Part shown: positions 16,894-26,162 of the stretch, one piece after another | Layout: each line of letters begins with the position of its first letter | Position numbering within the stretch: the first letter of the stretch is position 1 | Assembly: GCA_964453665.1 (NCBI GenBank) | Contig: CAYVQT010000014.1 | Span: forward strand, 1 to 59,404 | Length of the DNA: 59,404 nucleotides | Source: DAOUTY01 sp964453665 | GTDB taxonomy: Bacteria > Chloroflexota > Dehalococcoidia > SZUA-161 | Reading direction: 5' to 3' | The notes under the pieces: model-generated | What the model was told of the DNA's origin: nothing | What the model saw: only the letters and a program-made list of their open reading frames with translations | Database searches by the model: none | Made by a program: the position numbers and the translations under genes

Positions 16894-18552
16894 ATGGAAA
16901 CCAGTAAAACTAAGAAAGAGTGGCTGGAAAAAACCCTAGAGCCATCCACTAAACGGTTCAAGGAACGAGAGGAACATTTTCTGACCACTTCAGGCATTGA
17001 GATCGACGATGTGTATACTCCTGATGACGCCGGGGCATTGGATTACAATCAAAGTTTGGGCTACCCCGGTGAGTACCCCTTCACACGAGGCGTACAGCCG
17101 ACGATGTACAGGGGAAGAATGTGGACTATGCGGCAGTACGCTGGCTTTGCCTCGGCAGAAGCAACCAACCAGCGCTATCATTACCTGCTGGAGCAGGGAC
17201 AGACCGGCCTCAGCGTGGCATTTGATTTGCCCACTCAGATCGGCTATGACTCAGACAGCCCCAAAGCCCAGGGCGAGGTAGGCAAGGTAGGCGTCCCAAT
17301 ATCCAGTCTTGAAGATATGGAAAGCCTCTTCGATGGCATCCCCCTGGGCAAGGTTAGCACCTCGATGACAATCAACTCCACAGCTCCCGTCCTGCTGGCA
17401 ATGTACATCGCGGTGGGTAAAAAGCAGGGAGTCGACCCCTCAAAGCTCAACGGCACCATTCAGAACGATGTCCTCAAGGAATATATTGCCCGCGGCACGT
17501 ACATCTTCCCCCCCAAACCATCGATGAGGTTAACCACGGATATATTCCACTATTGTGCCCAAAACCTCCCTCAGTGGAATACCATCAGTATCAGCGGCTA
17601 CCACATCAGGGAAGCAGGGTCTACAGCGGCACAGGAAATAGCATTTACACTGGCTGATGGGATTGCCTATGTACAGGCGGCTATCGACGCCGGTCTGGAC
17701 GTAGATAAGTTCGCCGGAAGGCTCTCATTCTTCTTCGCAGCTAACACCAACCTTCTGGAGGAAGTAGCCAAGTTCAGAGCTGCCAGGCGTCTATGGGCCA
17801 AGATCATGCGGGATAGATTTAAAGCAGAGGACCCTCGCTCCATGATGCTGCGCTTTCATACCCAGACCTGCGGTCACACACTGACAGCGCAGCAGCCAGA
17901 TAACAATGTCATAAGGACCGCAATCCAGGCGCTGTCAGCTGTTCTTGGAGGCACCCAGTCTCTGCACACAAACTCCCGCGACGAAGCCTACGCTACCCCC
18001 AGTGAAGATGCGGTGACCATCGCCCTGCGCACACAGCAGCTTCTCGCCTTTGAAAGCGGCATCGCCGATTGCGTCGACCCCCTCGGTGGTTCCTACTATG
18101 TGGAACATCTGACCGATGCCTTAGAGGAAAAGGCCAGTGAGTATATTCAGAGGATCGACGACCTTGGCGGTGCGCGCGCTGCCATCGAACACGGCTACCA
18201 GCAAAGGGAAATTCAAGAAAGCTCCTACCGAACCCAGAAGGAAATCGAGAGCGGGCATAAAGTTGTGGTCGGTGTAAATAAGTTCGTCTCTCCCTATCCG
18301 GAGATAACCGGTCTGCTCCGCGTAGATCCGGCCGAGGCAGCAAAGCAGATACAGCGACTAACCTCACTCAGACAAAAGCGGGATAACGAGAAAGTAACGC
18401 AGACGTTGAACAGGCTGAAAGATGTGGCAAGTAGTGATGAAAACACCATGCCAGTATTTATCGACTGTGTCGAAGCCTACGCTACACTGGGTGAGGTCTG
18501 CGATGTGCTGCGCGGCGTATTCGGGGAGCAGGAAGAAATTTTAGTAATCTAA
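16894..18552 (+). CDS. Methylmalonyl-CoA mutase, large (catalytic-domain) subunit
   Basis: A 552-residue substrate-binding TIM-barrel subunit of the mutase that interconverts (R)-methylmalonyl-CoA and succinyl-CoA with adenosylcobalamin. Signatures are YPFTRGVQPTMYRGR, QYAGFASAEATN, VAFDLPTQIGYDSD, RFHTQTCGHTLTAQQP and DPLGGSYYVE. The B12-binding domain is absent here and encoded separately at 19188-19601, the split arrangement common in archaea and many anaerobes. It heads an operon with the epimerase and the small subunit. Confidence 0.95.
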   Translation: METSKTKKEWLEKTLEPSTKRFKEREEHFLTTSGIEIDDVYTPDDAGALDYNQSLGYPGEYPFTRGVQPTMYRGRMWTMRQYAGFASAEATNQRYHYLLEQGQTGLSVAFDLPTQIGYDSDSPKAQGEVGKVGVPISSLEDMESLFDGIPLGKVSTSMTINSTAPVLLAMYIAVGKKQGVDPSKLNGTIQNDVLKEYIARGTYIFPPKPSMRLTTDIFHYCAQNLPQWNTISISGYHIREAGSTAAQEIAFTLADGIAYVQAAIDAGLDVDKFAGRLSFFFAANTNLLEEVAKFRAARRLWAKIMRDRFKAEDPRSMMLRFHTQTCGHTLTAQQPDNNVIRTAIQALSAVLGGTQSLHTNSRDEAYATPSEDAVTIALRTQQLLAFESGIADCVDPLGGSYYVEHLTDALEEKASEYIQRIDDLGGARAAIEHGYQQREIQESSYRTQKEIESGHKVVVGVNKFVSPYPEITGLLRVDPAEAAKQIQRLTSLRQKRDNEKVTQTLNRLKDVASSDENTMPVFIDCVEAYATLGEVCDVLRGVFGEQEEILVI

Positions 18553-18596
18553 GCCGCCGGGTCGAAGGACTCCCGGCAAAATAAATGGAGGACAGA

Positions 18597-18995
18597 ATGA
18601 TAAAAAAAGTTGACCATGTAGCCATTGTAGTAAGTAATATTGAAGAGGGACTGAAGTTATATGAAAACCTCCTCGGGATCAAGCCTTCTCATATAGAGGA
18701 AATTCCCGATCAAAAAGTGAGATCAGCGATGATAGTTATAGGGGACGTTGATATTGAGTTAATAGAGCCTACAAGCTCCGACAGCGGGGTTGCCAAGTTC
18801 CTCGAAAAGAAAGGTGAAGGCATCCATCACATAAGCTTTGAGGTCGATGATGTTGACAAGGAGCTGGAGTCAATGGCAGCCAGAGGTGTTGAGCTTATCG
18901 ACAAACAGGGAAGGAAAGGAATGGCAGGTAAAATCGGATTCCTCCATCCCCGTTCCGCCAGAGGAGTGCTCATAGAGCTGGCGCAAAAACTTTAG
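18597..18995 (+). CDS. mce: Methylmalonyl-CoA epimerase
   Basis: A 132-residue VOC-fold epimerase converting (S)- to (R)-methylmalonyl-CoA. It has KKVDHVAIVVSNIEEGLKLYE at the start, GEGIHHISFEVDDVDKEL (metal His and Glu) and HPRSARGVLIELAQ at the end. The start is ATG 18597, 6 nt after GGAGG; the upstream ATG 18585 overlaps that site. It lies between the two mutase subunits, which settles its role. Confidence 0.93.
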   Translation: MIKKVDHVAIVVSNIEEGLKLYENLLGIKPSHIEEIPDQKVRSAMIVIGDVDIELIEPTSSDSGVAKFLEKKGEGIHHISFEVDDVDKELESMAARGVELIDKQGRKGMAGKIGFLHPRSARGVLIELAQKL

Positions 18996-19002
18996 GGAAT
19001 AA

Positions 19003-19171
19003 ATGATAACCGGTATCAGCTTCGTGGGCATTGCTGTAAGCGATATCGAAGAGGCGCAGAGACCGTATGCAGATACTACGGGGCTTTAACCCTTGGAACA
19101 CGTTAAGGTTGGTTTTTATCCATCCCAAGTCGATTTATGGCGTACTGATCGAACTCGATCAACAAATGTAA
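19003..19171 (+). pseudogene. Decayed second epimerase (VOC) copy with central deletion
   Basis: Directly after mce, an ATG at 19003 opens MITGISFVGIAVSDIEEAQ, a typical epimerase N-terminus, but stops after 28 codons. In another frame the following bases encode FIHPKSIYGVLIELDQQM then TAA at 19169, a typical epimerase C-terminus. Only about 170 bp remain of a roughly 400-bp gene, so the middle is lost and the frame is broken. It appears to be a tandem duplicate that has decayed. Confidence 0.75.
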
Positions 19172-19187
19172 AAGAGGGCAGTTTGAT

Positions 19188-19601
19188 ATGGCAGACAAAG
19201 AGAAAATCCGGGTTCTGGTAGCCAAGCCCGGTCTTGACGGACATGACCGGGGCGCTAAAGTAGTAGCCCGCGCCCTGCGCGACTATGGCATGGAGGTAAT
19301 TTACACAGGGCTTCGTCAAACACCCGAGATGATCGCTCAGAGCGCATTACAGGAGGATGTCGATGTAGTCGGCGTAAGCATCCTGTCCGGTGCGCATCTA
19401 GAGCTATTCCCTATCGTCCTGCAGAAACTCAGTGAAAAGGGACTGGAGAACACAATAGTCATGGCCGGTGGCATCATTCCCGAGGAAGATCATCCTGCCC
19501 TGCACCAGATGGGGATCAAGGGCATCTTCGGCCCGGGGACTCCAACCAACGAAATCGCCGAATTCATTAAAAATGCCATTGCCGAGAAGAAGTCAGCTTA
19601 A
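19188..19601 (+). CDS. Methylmalonyl-CoA mutase, small (B12-binding) subunit
   Basis: A 137-residue cobalamin-binding domain. It carries the DxHxxG base-off motif in PGLDGHDRGAK (His ligates Co), VDVVGVSILSGAH and the late VMAGGIIPEED. It completes the split mutase with the 552-residue subunit and is the last gene of the mutase set, 38 bp before yebC. Confidence 0.95.
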   Translation: MADKEKIRVLVAKPGLDGHDRGAKVVARALRDYGMEVIYTGLRQTPEMIAQSALQEDVDVVGVSILSGAHLELFPIVLQKLSEKGLENTIVMAGGIIPEEDHPALHQMGIKGIFGPGTPTNEIAEFIKNAIAEKKSA

Positions 19602-19639
19602 GGCAATGCCCTTAACGGTCGGGATCGAAGAGGAAAAAC

Positions 19640-20389
19640 ATGTCAGGGCATTCCAAATGGTCACAGATCAAACGGCAAAAAGGTGTGGCTGATGCCAGGC
19701 GGGGACAACTTTTTACCAAACTGGGTAAGGAAATCAGTATTGCCGTCCGCCAGGGCGGCAGTGACCCCCAGGCTAATTCTCGACTGAGGCTGGCAGTGCA
19801 GAGGGCACGGGATAACAACATGCCCCTGGAGAACATCGAACGCGCTATTAAGCGTGCCGCTGGCTCAGCAGATGTCAGTGCTTTAGCCGAGGTGACATTG
19901 GAAGGCTACGGCCCCGGTGGTAGTGCCATCTTGCTGCAGGCTTTGACAGATAACAGAAACCGGACGCTGGCTGAGGTGCGCAATATCTTCAACCGAAACG
20001 GCGTCAGCCTCGGTGAAAGCGGCTGCGTAAGCTGGATATTCGAGGCCAAGGGTGTAATAACGGTTGAAGTCAATGAGATCGATGCCGAGGAATTGGCTCT
20101 TACCGCCATCGACGCTGGCGCCGATGACGTTAAAATCGACAGGGCCACGGTGGAAATTCATACTCAGCCAGAGGACATGGAAGAGGTGAGGAGGGTTCTG
20201 GAGGAGAAAGGAATCAACATATCTGCCGCTGAACTGTTACAGGTACCCAAGACTATAATAAGTCTTGACGAGAAGTCCGCACTTCAGTCGCTTAAGCTCC
20301 TGGACAAGATAGAAGAACTCGACGATGTCCAGCATGTATTCACAAACGCCGATTTCCCCGATGAGGTAGTGGAGAAGTACCAGGGATGA
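19640..20389 (+). CDS. yebC: YebC/PmpR-family protein
   Basis: A 249-residue YebC/TACO1 family protein starting MSGHSKWSQIKRQK with the usual ARRGQLFTKLGKEI and the signature GYGPGGSAIL. Family members act as DNA-binding regulators or help ribosomes translate proline runs. Its stop overlaps the ruvC start (ATGA), giving the yebC-ruvC-ruvA order typical of many bacteria. Confidence 0.95.
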   Translation: MSGHSKWSQIKRQKGVADARRGQLFTKLGKEISIAVRQGGSDPQANSRLRLAVQRARDNNMPLENIERAIKRAAGSADVSALAEVTLEGYGPGGSAILLQALTDNRNRTLAEVRNIFNRNGVSLGESGCVSWIFEAKGVITVEVNEIDAEELALTAIDAGADDVKIDRATVEIHTQPEDMEEVRRVLEEKGINISAAELLQVPKTIISLDEKSALQSLKLLDKIEELDDVQHVFTNADFPDEVVEKYQG

Positions 20390-20901
20390 CGGGGGCCGTG
20401 ATGCCAACCCGTGTTTTAGGCATTGACCCGGGTATTGCGTTGATGGGATATGGCCTCATCGAGGACAGTAAAGATACAATCACAGCAATCGACTTCGGTT
20501 GTCTGTCAACTTCAGCTAGAGAAGAAACTCCAGAGCGGTTGCGCACCCTTTACTGGGGAATTATCGACATTATAGAACGCCACCAGCCATCGGAGGTTGC
20601 CGTAGAGAATTTTGTCGCCCGAAACCTCAGAACAGCGCTGGTCGTCGGACAAGCACGAGGTGCGGCTATCTTAGCCGCAGCCAACAAAGGCCTCCCTGTT
20701 TATGAATACACACCGCTTGAGGTCAAACAGAACGTCTCCGGCTACGGCCACGGGGCAAAGAGGCAGATTCAGGAGATGGTCAAGATTTTACTCGGGCTCC
20801 AGTCCATCCCTCAACCAGATGATGCCGCCGATGCCCTGGCAGTGGCCATCTGCCATATTAATAAAACGCATATATTAAAATTTACGATGCGCAACGAGTG
20901 A
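20386..20901 (+). CDS. ruvC: Holliday junction resolvase RuvC
   Basis: A 171-residue RuvC endonuclease. The acidic catalytic residues appear in LGIDPGIALMGYG (Asp), VAVENFVARN (Glu) and PDDAADALAVAICH (Asp). The ATG at 20386 overlaps the yebC stop; ATG 20401 (MPTRVLGIDPG) is an equally natural start. It works with RuvAB to cut Holliday junctions. Confidence 0.95.
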   Translation: MTGAVMPTRVLGIDPGIALMGYGLIEDSKDTITAIDFGCLSTSAREETPERLRTLYWGIIDIIERHQPSEVAVENFVARNLRTALVVGQARGAAILAAANKGLPVYEYTPLEVKQNVSGYGHGAKRQIQEMVKILLGLQSIPQPDDAADALAVAICHINKTHILKFTMRNE

Positions 20902-20935
20902 AGTCGTCAACAAGTCGAATAAGTGAGGTTTGGCG

Positions 20936-21508
20936 TTGATTGCTGGAATTGAGGGCAAAATAAAATCCTTCGGCGATGAATGGGTTATCATCGATGTAGG
21001 GGGAATAAGCTTTCGCCTCCAGGCACCTACTTCTACCCTAAGCGTACTGGGTGCTCCCGGCGACAGGGTACATCTACACACTTATCTCCAGGTAAGAGAG
21101 GACAACCTGACGCTTTATGGTTTTTTCTCGGTTGAGGAAATGAGATTATTTGAACTACTTATCGGCGTTTCAGGGGTCGGTCCCAAGGTAGCCCTGGCGC
21201 TGCTCTCCGCACTGAGGCCGGAGCAGCTAACACAAGCCATCGCCACCGGTAACGAGGACCTCTTGAACTCGATATCAGGTGTAGGCAAGAAAACAGCAGC
21301 ACGTCTCGTCCTCGAGCTGAGAGGCAAATTCGAGCAGGCAGAAGCGGGAATCCCCTATCCACACGAAGACGTTAGAGCAGCTTTGATCAGCCTGGGCTAC
21401 TCAGCGGCAGAGGCAACATCCGCCAGCGCCGCCCTCCCTATCTCTGCCGACCTCACCCTTGAGGATAAAATCAAGTTAGCTCTCAAGAATTTTGCCCAGC
21501 CCAGCTAG
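20936..21508 (+). CDS. ruvA: Holliday junction recognition subunit RuvA
   Basis: A 190-residue RuvA. The N-terminal OB fold starts MIAGIEGKIKSFGDEWV, the helix-hairpin-helix pair includes GVSGVGPKVALALLS and SGVGKKTAARLVLEL, and a short C-terminal RuvB-binding domain follows. I place the start at TTG 20936, 7 nt after GTGAGG; TTG 20930 is too close to that site. Its stop overlaps the convergent VTT gene by 4 bp. Confidence 0.94.
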   Translation: MIAGIEGKIKSFGDEWVIIDVGGISFRLQAPTSTLSVLGAPGDRVHLHTYLQVREDNLTLYGFFSVEEMRLFELLIGVSGVGPKVALALLSALRPEQLTQAIATGNEDLLNSISGVGKKTAARLVLELRGKFEQAEAGIPYPHEDVRAALISLGYSAAEATSASAALPISADLTLEDKIKLALKNFAQPS

Positions 21509-22197
21509 AACCACTTCTCTAGAAGTTCGCGAACCCAATCCATTGTTCTCGCTCCAGCGAAGGCGATGAGCATATACCTGAGCGACTTACCCAGGAAGCA
21601 CATGAGCAGGAACTTCCAAAGAGGAAATCTGAGCGCTCCCGCTATCGCACCGGCAACATCAAAGAACGGATTGGGCACAAAGGATAGCACTAAAATCACA
21701 ATCGATCCCCGCCGCTTCACCCAACCCTCCAGGCGCGGGTAGTATCTGCTCTTCTCAAGCACTGCTTGCCCGCTGAAGCCCGCCATGTAGCCTGTGATCT
21801 CGCCCAGTGCCGATCCCACGCCTGCTACCAGCCCGAGCAGAACGGGGTTAAGGAACTCGCCCAGAAGAAATATCACCACTATACCGGGAACAGGCAAGAC
21901 TACTGTGGCACTACTTATCAGGGCTACTACGAAGCCGCCCAGGTAACCATAGTTCTTAAGGTCTTCAGCTTCCTCGGAAGGGATAAGACTATCGCGAAAG
22001 ATGAAAACTGTAGCAGTAATAGCAATTACGATCAGAATAGCTAATATGCGAAGGCCCAGTTTCCGAGACAGGAGTGCTTGTTTTACCGCACTCTCCCGCT
22101 GTTCCGGGACCAAACCGATGTCTTCATCGCCGCTATCAAGGGCGTTCCACGAGGCCTTTTCACCCTCCATTCCCCGACAACCCCCTTCGTTTCCCAA
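21505..22197 (-). CDS. VTT/DedA-like (TVP38/SNARE-associated) membrane protein
   Basis: A 230-residue integral membrane protein. About 45 cytoplasmic residues precede a first transmembrane segment (LRILAILIVIAITATVFIF), then re-entrant and membrane helices typical of the VTT domain. The conserved core includes GEITGYMAGFSG and the FVPNPFFDVAGAIAG loop. Relatives flip lipids such as undecaprenyl phosphate or phosphatidylserine; this one's substrate is unknown. ATG 22170 is an alternative start. Confidence 0.88.
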   Translation of the reverse strand: MGNEGGCRGMEGEKASWNALDSGDEDIGLVPEQRESAVKQALLSRKLGLRILAILIVIAITATVFIFRDSLIPSEEAEDLKNYGYLGGFVVALISSATVVLPVPGIVVIFLLGEFLNPVLLGLVAGVGSALGEITGYMAGFSGQAVLEKSRYYPRLEGWVKRRGSIVILVLSFVPNPFFDVAGAIAGALRFPLWKFLLMCFLGKSLRYMLIAFAGARTMDWVRELLEKWF

Positions 22198-22248
22198 GCA
22201 TTATATACCATATAAGGAATTATGGTCGAGAAGCTAAAGTTAAAACAG

Positions 22249-22271
22249 CACCTGTATACCGAATACAGGTG
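22249..22271 (-). terminator. Hairpin between gyrA and the VTT gene
   Basis: A 9-bp perfect stem (CACCTGTAT 22249-22257 with ATACAGGTG 22263-22271) lies 90 bp beyond the gyrA stop. On the minus strand it is followed by CTGTTTTAAC, a weak T-run, so it may terminate gyrA transcription. Confidence 0.4.
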
Positions 22272-22360
22272 TCAGGCAACTTTGCGGCATTTGGCTCCGG
22301 TTAATTCGGCTACAGGCAGGGCACAAGTGGGGATATACAGGGGCATGAATAGAAGACGGC

Positions 22361-24787
22361 TTACTCCTTACTCAAGCAACTAATAGATGCGACCGAATCG
22401 CCTTCCTCCACCCTCATCACGGCTACTCCCTGAGTACCCCTGCCCTGAGTCGGAATACTTTCAACGGAAGTGCGAATCACTATGCCATTAGCAGACACGA
22501 GCATTAACTCATCTGTGGAATAGACAACACGTGCGGCTACGACTCTGCCCGTCTTGGAGACAACCTTAAACGTCCGAACCCCACCACCACCACGGTGTTG
22601 AAGCGGGTATGTCTTGAATGGAGTGCGTTTGCCGAATCCGCTTGCGCTGATAACAAGCAGTTGACCTTCAGGAACGGCCACTTCCATACCGACTACACTG
22701 TCGTCAGGGGCAAGGCGGATGCCGCGCACGCCGCCACTCGTTCTGGACGCAGTGCGAAGCTTGGCAACGGAGAACTTGATTGACTGCCCGTTTTCCGTCA
22801 CCAGCACAACCTGATCATCCACACCAGCCACCTGAGCCCTTACTAACTCATCGCCCTGCTCCAGGTCCATAGCGATAAGCCCGCTCGATCGCACCGAAGC
22901 GAACTCGGTGAGACGTGTCTTCTTGACCTCTCCTTTGCGTGTGGCGACCACCATAAACCTGTCCTCTACCGAATCAGGAGCAGTTATAACTGCGGTAACC
23001 CGCTCCTTCACATCTATGGAGAGCAGATTGACAATAGGCAGCCCCTTGGCAGTTCGAGAACTTTCTCTGGGAATCTCATAACACTTAAGCCGAAACACCC
23101 GGCCTCGATCCGTGAAAAACAGCAGGTTCTGGTGAGTACTTGCAATGAGCATTCGCCGGACTGCGTCCGTCTCCCTCGTCACCATCCCGACAATTCCCCT
23201 GCCCCCGCGATGCTGCTGCCTGTAGGTATCAGTCGCAACCCTTTTTATATATCCCCTATTGCTCAGGGTCACTACCATCTGCTGCCGCGGTATGAGGTCT
23301 TCATCCCTGAAATCGCTAATCTCTTCCTCGCTGATCTCGGTGCGCCTGGGATCACCATACTTGGTTTTCAAACCATCGACCTCCTCCTTAATCAGGAAGT
23401 CGATCTTCTTAGGATTTTCCAGAAGGTCCTCTAAATAAGCGATACTTTTAAGCAATTCGGTATACTCGTCAGCAATCTTTTTACGCTCGAGAGCCGCCAG
23501 GCGGCGTAACTGCATATCAAGAATGGCTTGAGCCTGAACTTGTGTGAGGTCAAACCGCTTCATAAGATTATTCCGGGCTGCTTCCACGGTCTGCGATCGG
23601 CGAATCGTAGCGATCACTTCATCAAGGTTGTCGAGCGCAATCCTGAATCCCTCAAGGATATGGGCCCTTTCCCTCGCTCTCTCAAGGTCGAATTTAGACC
23701 TGCGAGTAATCACCTGGCGGCGGAAGCCAATATAGTGGAGCAGCGCCCCCTTCAGCGTCTTCATTTTCGGCTGGCCATCTACCAGAGCCAGCATATTAAC
23801 GAAGAAAGAGGACTGCATGGGGGTATATTTGTAGAGGTTGTTGAGGACCTGCTGTGCCTGACCCTCCCGTCTCAGCTCAATAACAACGCGCATGCCCTCC
23901 CTGTCGGACTCATCGCGCACCTCAGAAATCCCATCGATTTTCTTGCTTCTGACCAGATCGGCTATTCTTTCCACCAGCGCGGCCTTGTTAGTCTGATACG
24001 GCAACTCCGAAACTACAATCCGGTACCTGCCCCCTCTAGCTGCCTCCTCGATATGCGTTCTAGCTCTGATAACCATCCTGCCACGTCCGGTAGTATAAGC
24101 ATTTCTTATACCCTCCCGCCCTTCTAAAATCCCTCCCGTGGGAAAGTCCGGCCCAGGTATCAATTCGAGGAGGTCATCAACGGTGGCGTCCGGGTTATCG
24201 ATAAGGCAAGAGATTCCGTCACAGAGCTCCCCCAGATTATGGGGAGGTATATTAGTCGCCATGCCTACTGCGATACCCGAAGCACCATTTAGTAGTAAAT
24301 TAGGCAGCCTGGCCGGAAGAACCACAGGTTCTTTGAGGCTTTCGTCGAAGTTCGGGGTAAAGTCGACAGTATCCTTTTCGATATCCGCCAGCATTTCAGC
24401 AGATATCCTGGCAAGACGTGCCTCAGTATACCTCATCGCCGCGGCGGGATCATTATCTATACTGCCAAAGTTACCTTGTCCGTCAACCAGCGTATATCTC
24501 ATAGAGAAGTCTTGAGCCATACGCACCATAGCGTCATAGACCGCAGTATCTCCATGGGGATGATACTTACCCAGCACCTCACCAACGATACGAGCGCTCT
24601 TCTTATAGGGACCTTCATGACGCAGGCCCATATCATTCAGAGCATATAGTATTCGCCTCTGCACCGGCTTCAAGCCATCCCGTGCATCAGGCAGAGCACG
24701 AGAGACAATAACGCTCATGGCATAATCGAGATAAGAACTCTTCATCTCATCTTCGATTTTGATCAATTTGACCGTTCCTATCTCCAT
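22361..24787 (-). CDS. gyrA: DNA gyrase subunit A
   Basis: An 808-residue type IIA topoisomerase breakage-reunion subunit. It begins with SYLDYAMSVIVSRALPDARDG. The quinolone-resistance segment reads HPHGDTAVYD: Thr at the E. coli Ser83 position, Asp87 kept. The catalytic Tyr is in AAAMRYTEARL. The C-terminal pinwheel carries the GyrA-box variant QHRGGRG (about residue 528), which supports gyrase over topoisomerase IV. It is monocistronic, preceded on its strand by a TPR gene with a terminator between. Confidence 0.95.
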   Translation of the reverse strand: MEIGTVKLIKIEDEMKSSYLDYAMSVIVSRALPDARDGLKPVQRRILYALNDMGLRHEGPYKKSARIVGEVLGKYHPHGDTAVYDAMVRMAQDFSMRYTLVDGQGNFGSIDNDPAAAMRYTEARLARISAEMLADIEKDTVDFTPNFDESLKEPVVLPARLPNLLLNGASGIAVGMATNIPPHNLGELCDGISCLIDNPDATVDDLLELIPGPDFPTGGILEGREGIRNAYTTGRGRMVIRARTHIEEAARGGRYRIVVSELPYQTNKAALVERIADLVRSKKIDGISEVRDESDREGMRVVIELRREGQAQQVLNNLYKYTPMQSSFFVNMLALVDGQPKMKTLKGALLHYIGFRRQVITRRSKFDLERARERAHILEGFRIALDNLDEVIATIRRSQTVEAARNNLMKRFDLTQVQAQAILDMQLRRLAALERKKIADEYTELLKSIAYLEDLLENPKKIDFLIKEEVDGLKTKYGDPRRTEISEEEISDFRDEDLIPRQQMVVTLSNRGYIKRVATDTYRQQHRGGRGIVGMVTRETDAVRRMLIASTHQNLLFFTDRGRVFRLKCYEIPRESSRTAKGLPIVNLLSIDVKERVTAVITAPDSVEDRFMVVATRKGEVKKTRLTEFASVRSSGLIAMDLEQGDELVRAQVAGVDDQVVLVTENGQSIKFSVAKLRTASRTSGGVRGIRLAPDDSVVGMEVAVPEGQLLVISASGFGKRTPFKTYPLQHRGGGGVRTFKVVSKTGRVVAARVVYSTDELMLVSANGIVIRTSVESIPTQGRGTQGVAVMRVEEGDSVASISCLSKE

Positions 24788-24883
24788 GCAGCAGTTCCTC
24801 CGAGAATATTCCGGTCTGTGTCCAGACCCGCTGTCCTGACAACAAACACCGATAAGAGTTTATCACGCTGCGCTACGTTCGTC

Positions 24884-24925
24884 AAAAAGATAAAGCCGAA
24901 GCAAATGCCCCGGCTTTATCTTTTT
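24884..24925 (-). terminator. Intrinsic terminator of the TPR gene
   Basis: A perfect 15-bp stem (24884-24898 with 24911-24925) closes a 12-nt loop; the outer stem is a run of A on one side and T on the other, so it works on either strand. It begins 20 bp past the TPR gene stop on the minus strand and separates it from gyrA. Confidence 0.85.
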
Positions 24926-24945
24926 AATTGAGATTACTTTCTCTA

Positions 24946-25791
24946 TTACTCTCTTAATCCCAACTCGCGCTCTTCTTCCTCTTCGTCCTCAAGGGCAACC
25001 ATCTCTTCGAGGGAGGTCACCTCCTCCCGCGCAGGCTCCTCTTTCTCGAACTCGCCGGGGTAATCCTCCTCAAAACCTTCCTCGTCATCTTCCCGCTCGT
25101 ATTTGAGCATACTATCTTTAACATAGGGTCTGAATCCATCAGCAGCTCGTGCAGGGAAAGAAGGACGCCCGGCCTGGCTGGGATGCTGGAAGGCCTCCTT
25201 TATCATCACCTTTCCACCTCTCTCTCCTACACCCACAATAGCCGCAGTATATCTATTACCGCCTTCCATTAATTTGATAAGGCGCAAACCCAGCCTGGGC
25301 TCAACCTCACCAATATACTCTCCGTCCACGCTCTCCACCGTCAAGCTCTGCCCTTTGGCTTTAAGATGAACGGGATCGCCGGCGGCTATTTTTGCCAGCA
25401 CTTTTCGAGGCGCAAGCCTATACAGATCGGTGACATCAGCCTTGCCCGTCTCCTCAATAAACAGGTGGGAACTGACTTGTCTCCCGTTCCTGGGCTCTTC
25501 CTCTGCCTCTCGAAGGTGAGCCAGACGGTTGAGGTTCTTTTTGGCGATACCATTGCTGGGCTCAATTTCGAGAGTGCGGCTGTATGCGTCCCTGGCCTCA
25601 GCATATCTCCCCATCTGCGTTAATGCCTTCCCCAGTCTATTATATGCATCGGCATCGTCGGGGAAAACTTCGATGATGCTCTTGTTGACAGCAATAGCCT
25701 CGTCCCATCGGCTTTGCATCGCTAAAGCTATAGCCTCGTTGGTACGCTGGCGTCTTAACTTTGCCTTCTCGCTCAACTGATAGAATACCAT
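24946..25791 (-). CDS. TPR-repeat protein with acidic C-terminus
   Basis: A 281-residue protein with about two tetratricopeptide repeats at residues 15-90 (WDEAIAVNKSIIEVFPDDADAY; YAEARDAYSRTLEIEP). A middle domain (about 125-210) follows, with KVLAKIAAGDPVHLKAKG resembling a small beta-barrel. The last 60 residues are dominated by Glu and Asp. No membrane segment. Function unknown; probably a protein-protein interaction factor. It has its own promoter and terminator. Confidence 0.8.
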   Translation of the reverse strand: MVFYQLSEKAKLRRQRTNEAIALAMQSRWDEAIAVNKSIIEVFPDDADAYNRLGKALTQMGRYAEARDAYSRTLEIEPSNGIAKKNLNRLAHLREAEEEPRNGRQVSSHLFIEETGKADVTDLYRLAPRKVLAKIAAGDPVHLKAKGQSLTVESVDGEYIGEVEPRLGLRLIKLMEGGNRYTAAIVGVGERGGKVMIKEAFQHPSQAGRPSFPARAADGFRPYVKDSMLKYEREDDEEGFEEDYPGEFEKEEPAREEVTSLEEMVALEDEEEEERELGLRE

Positions 25792-25833
25792 GTCAGCCTC
25801 AGTCCGGTTTTATCAGATTATTTAACCTTGCGG

Positions 25834-25861
25834 ATTTTACCATTTTTTAAAATATTTGCAA
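25834..25861 (-). promoter_or_regulatory. Promoter of the TPR gene
   Basis: On the minus strand TTGCAA (25861-25856), 16-nt spacer, TAAAAT (25839-25834), 43 bp before the ATG at 25791, within an A/T-rich stretch. Confidence 0.5.
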
Positions 25862-26124
25862 GAGCCAAAAGTTTCCTTTTCTTACAATAATGTCTCCTAA
25901 GGTACGTTATGCTATCACGAAACGTAAAAAAATAAAATAGGAAAAAAGGGGGATTTTTCAACCCTTAAAAGTAACATACGCGTGACCCCTGGCATTCCTC
26001 GTGATTTGATTGTAAACATCTCATAACTTACATATAAAATCCTTCTAAACCTGCGTCCATACCATTGCCTCCTTTCAGCAGCGGCTCAAATTCTTGCCCC
26101 GAAGATACGGTCGAGCATACTCGC

Positions 26125-26153
26125 TTGCCACGTAATGACTCCAAGTTTATAAT
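26125..26153 (+). promoter_or_regulatory. Promoter of the nitroreductase gene; likely near-leaderless transcript
   Basis: TTGCCA (26125-26130), 17-nt spacer, perfect TATAAT (26148-26153). The ATG is at 26163, so transcription should begin only 1-4 nt before the start codon, and no Shine-Dalgarno is present. The rest of the 371-bp gap (25792-26162) is A/T-rich and shows no gene. Confidence 0.6.
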
Positions 26154-26162
26154 CAGTCGGTA

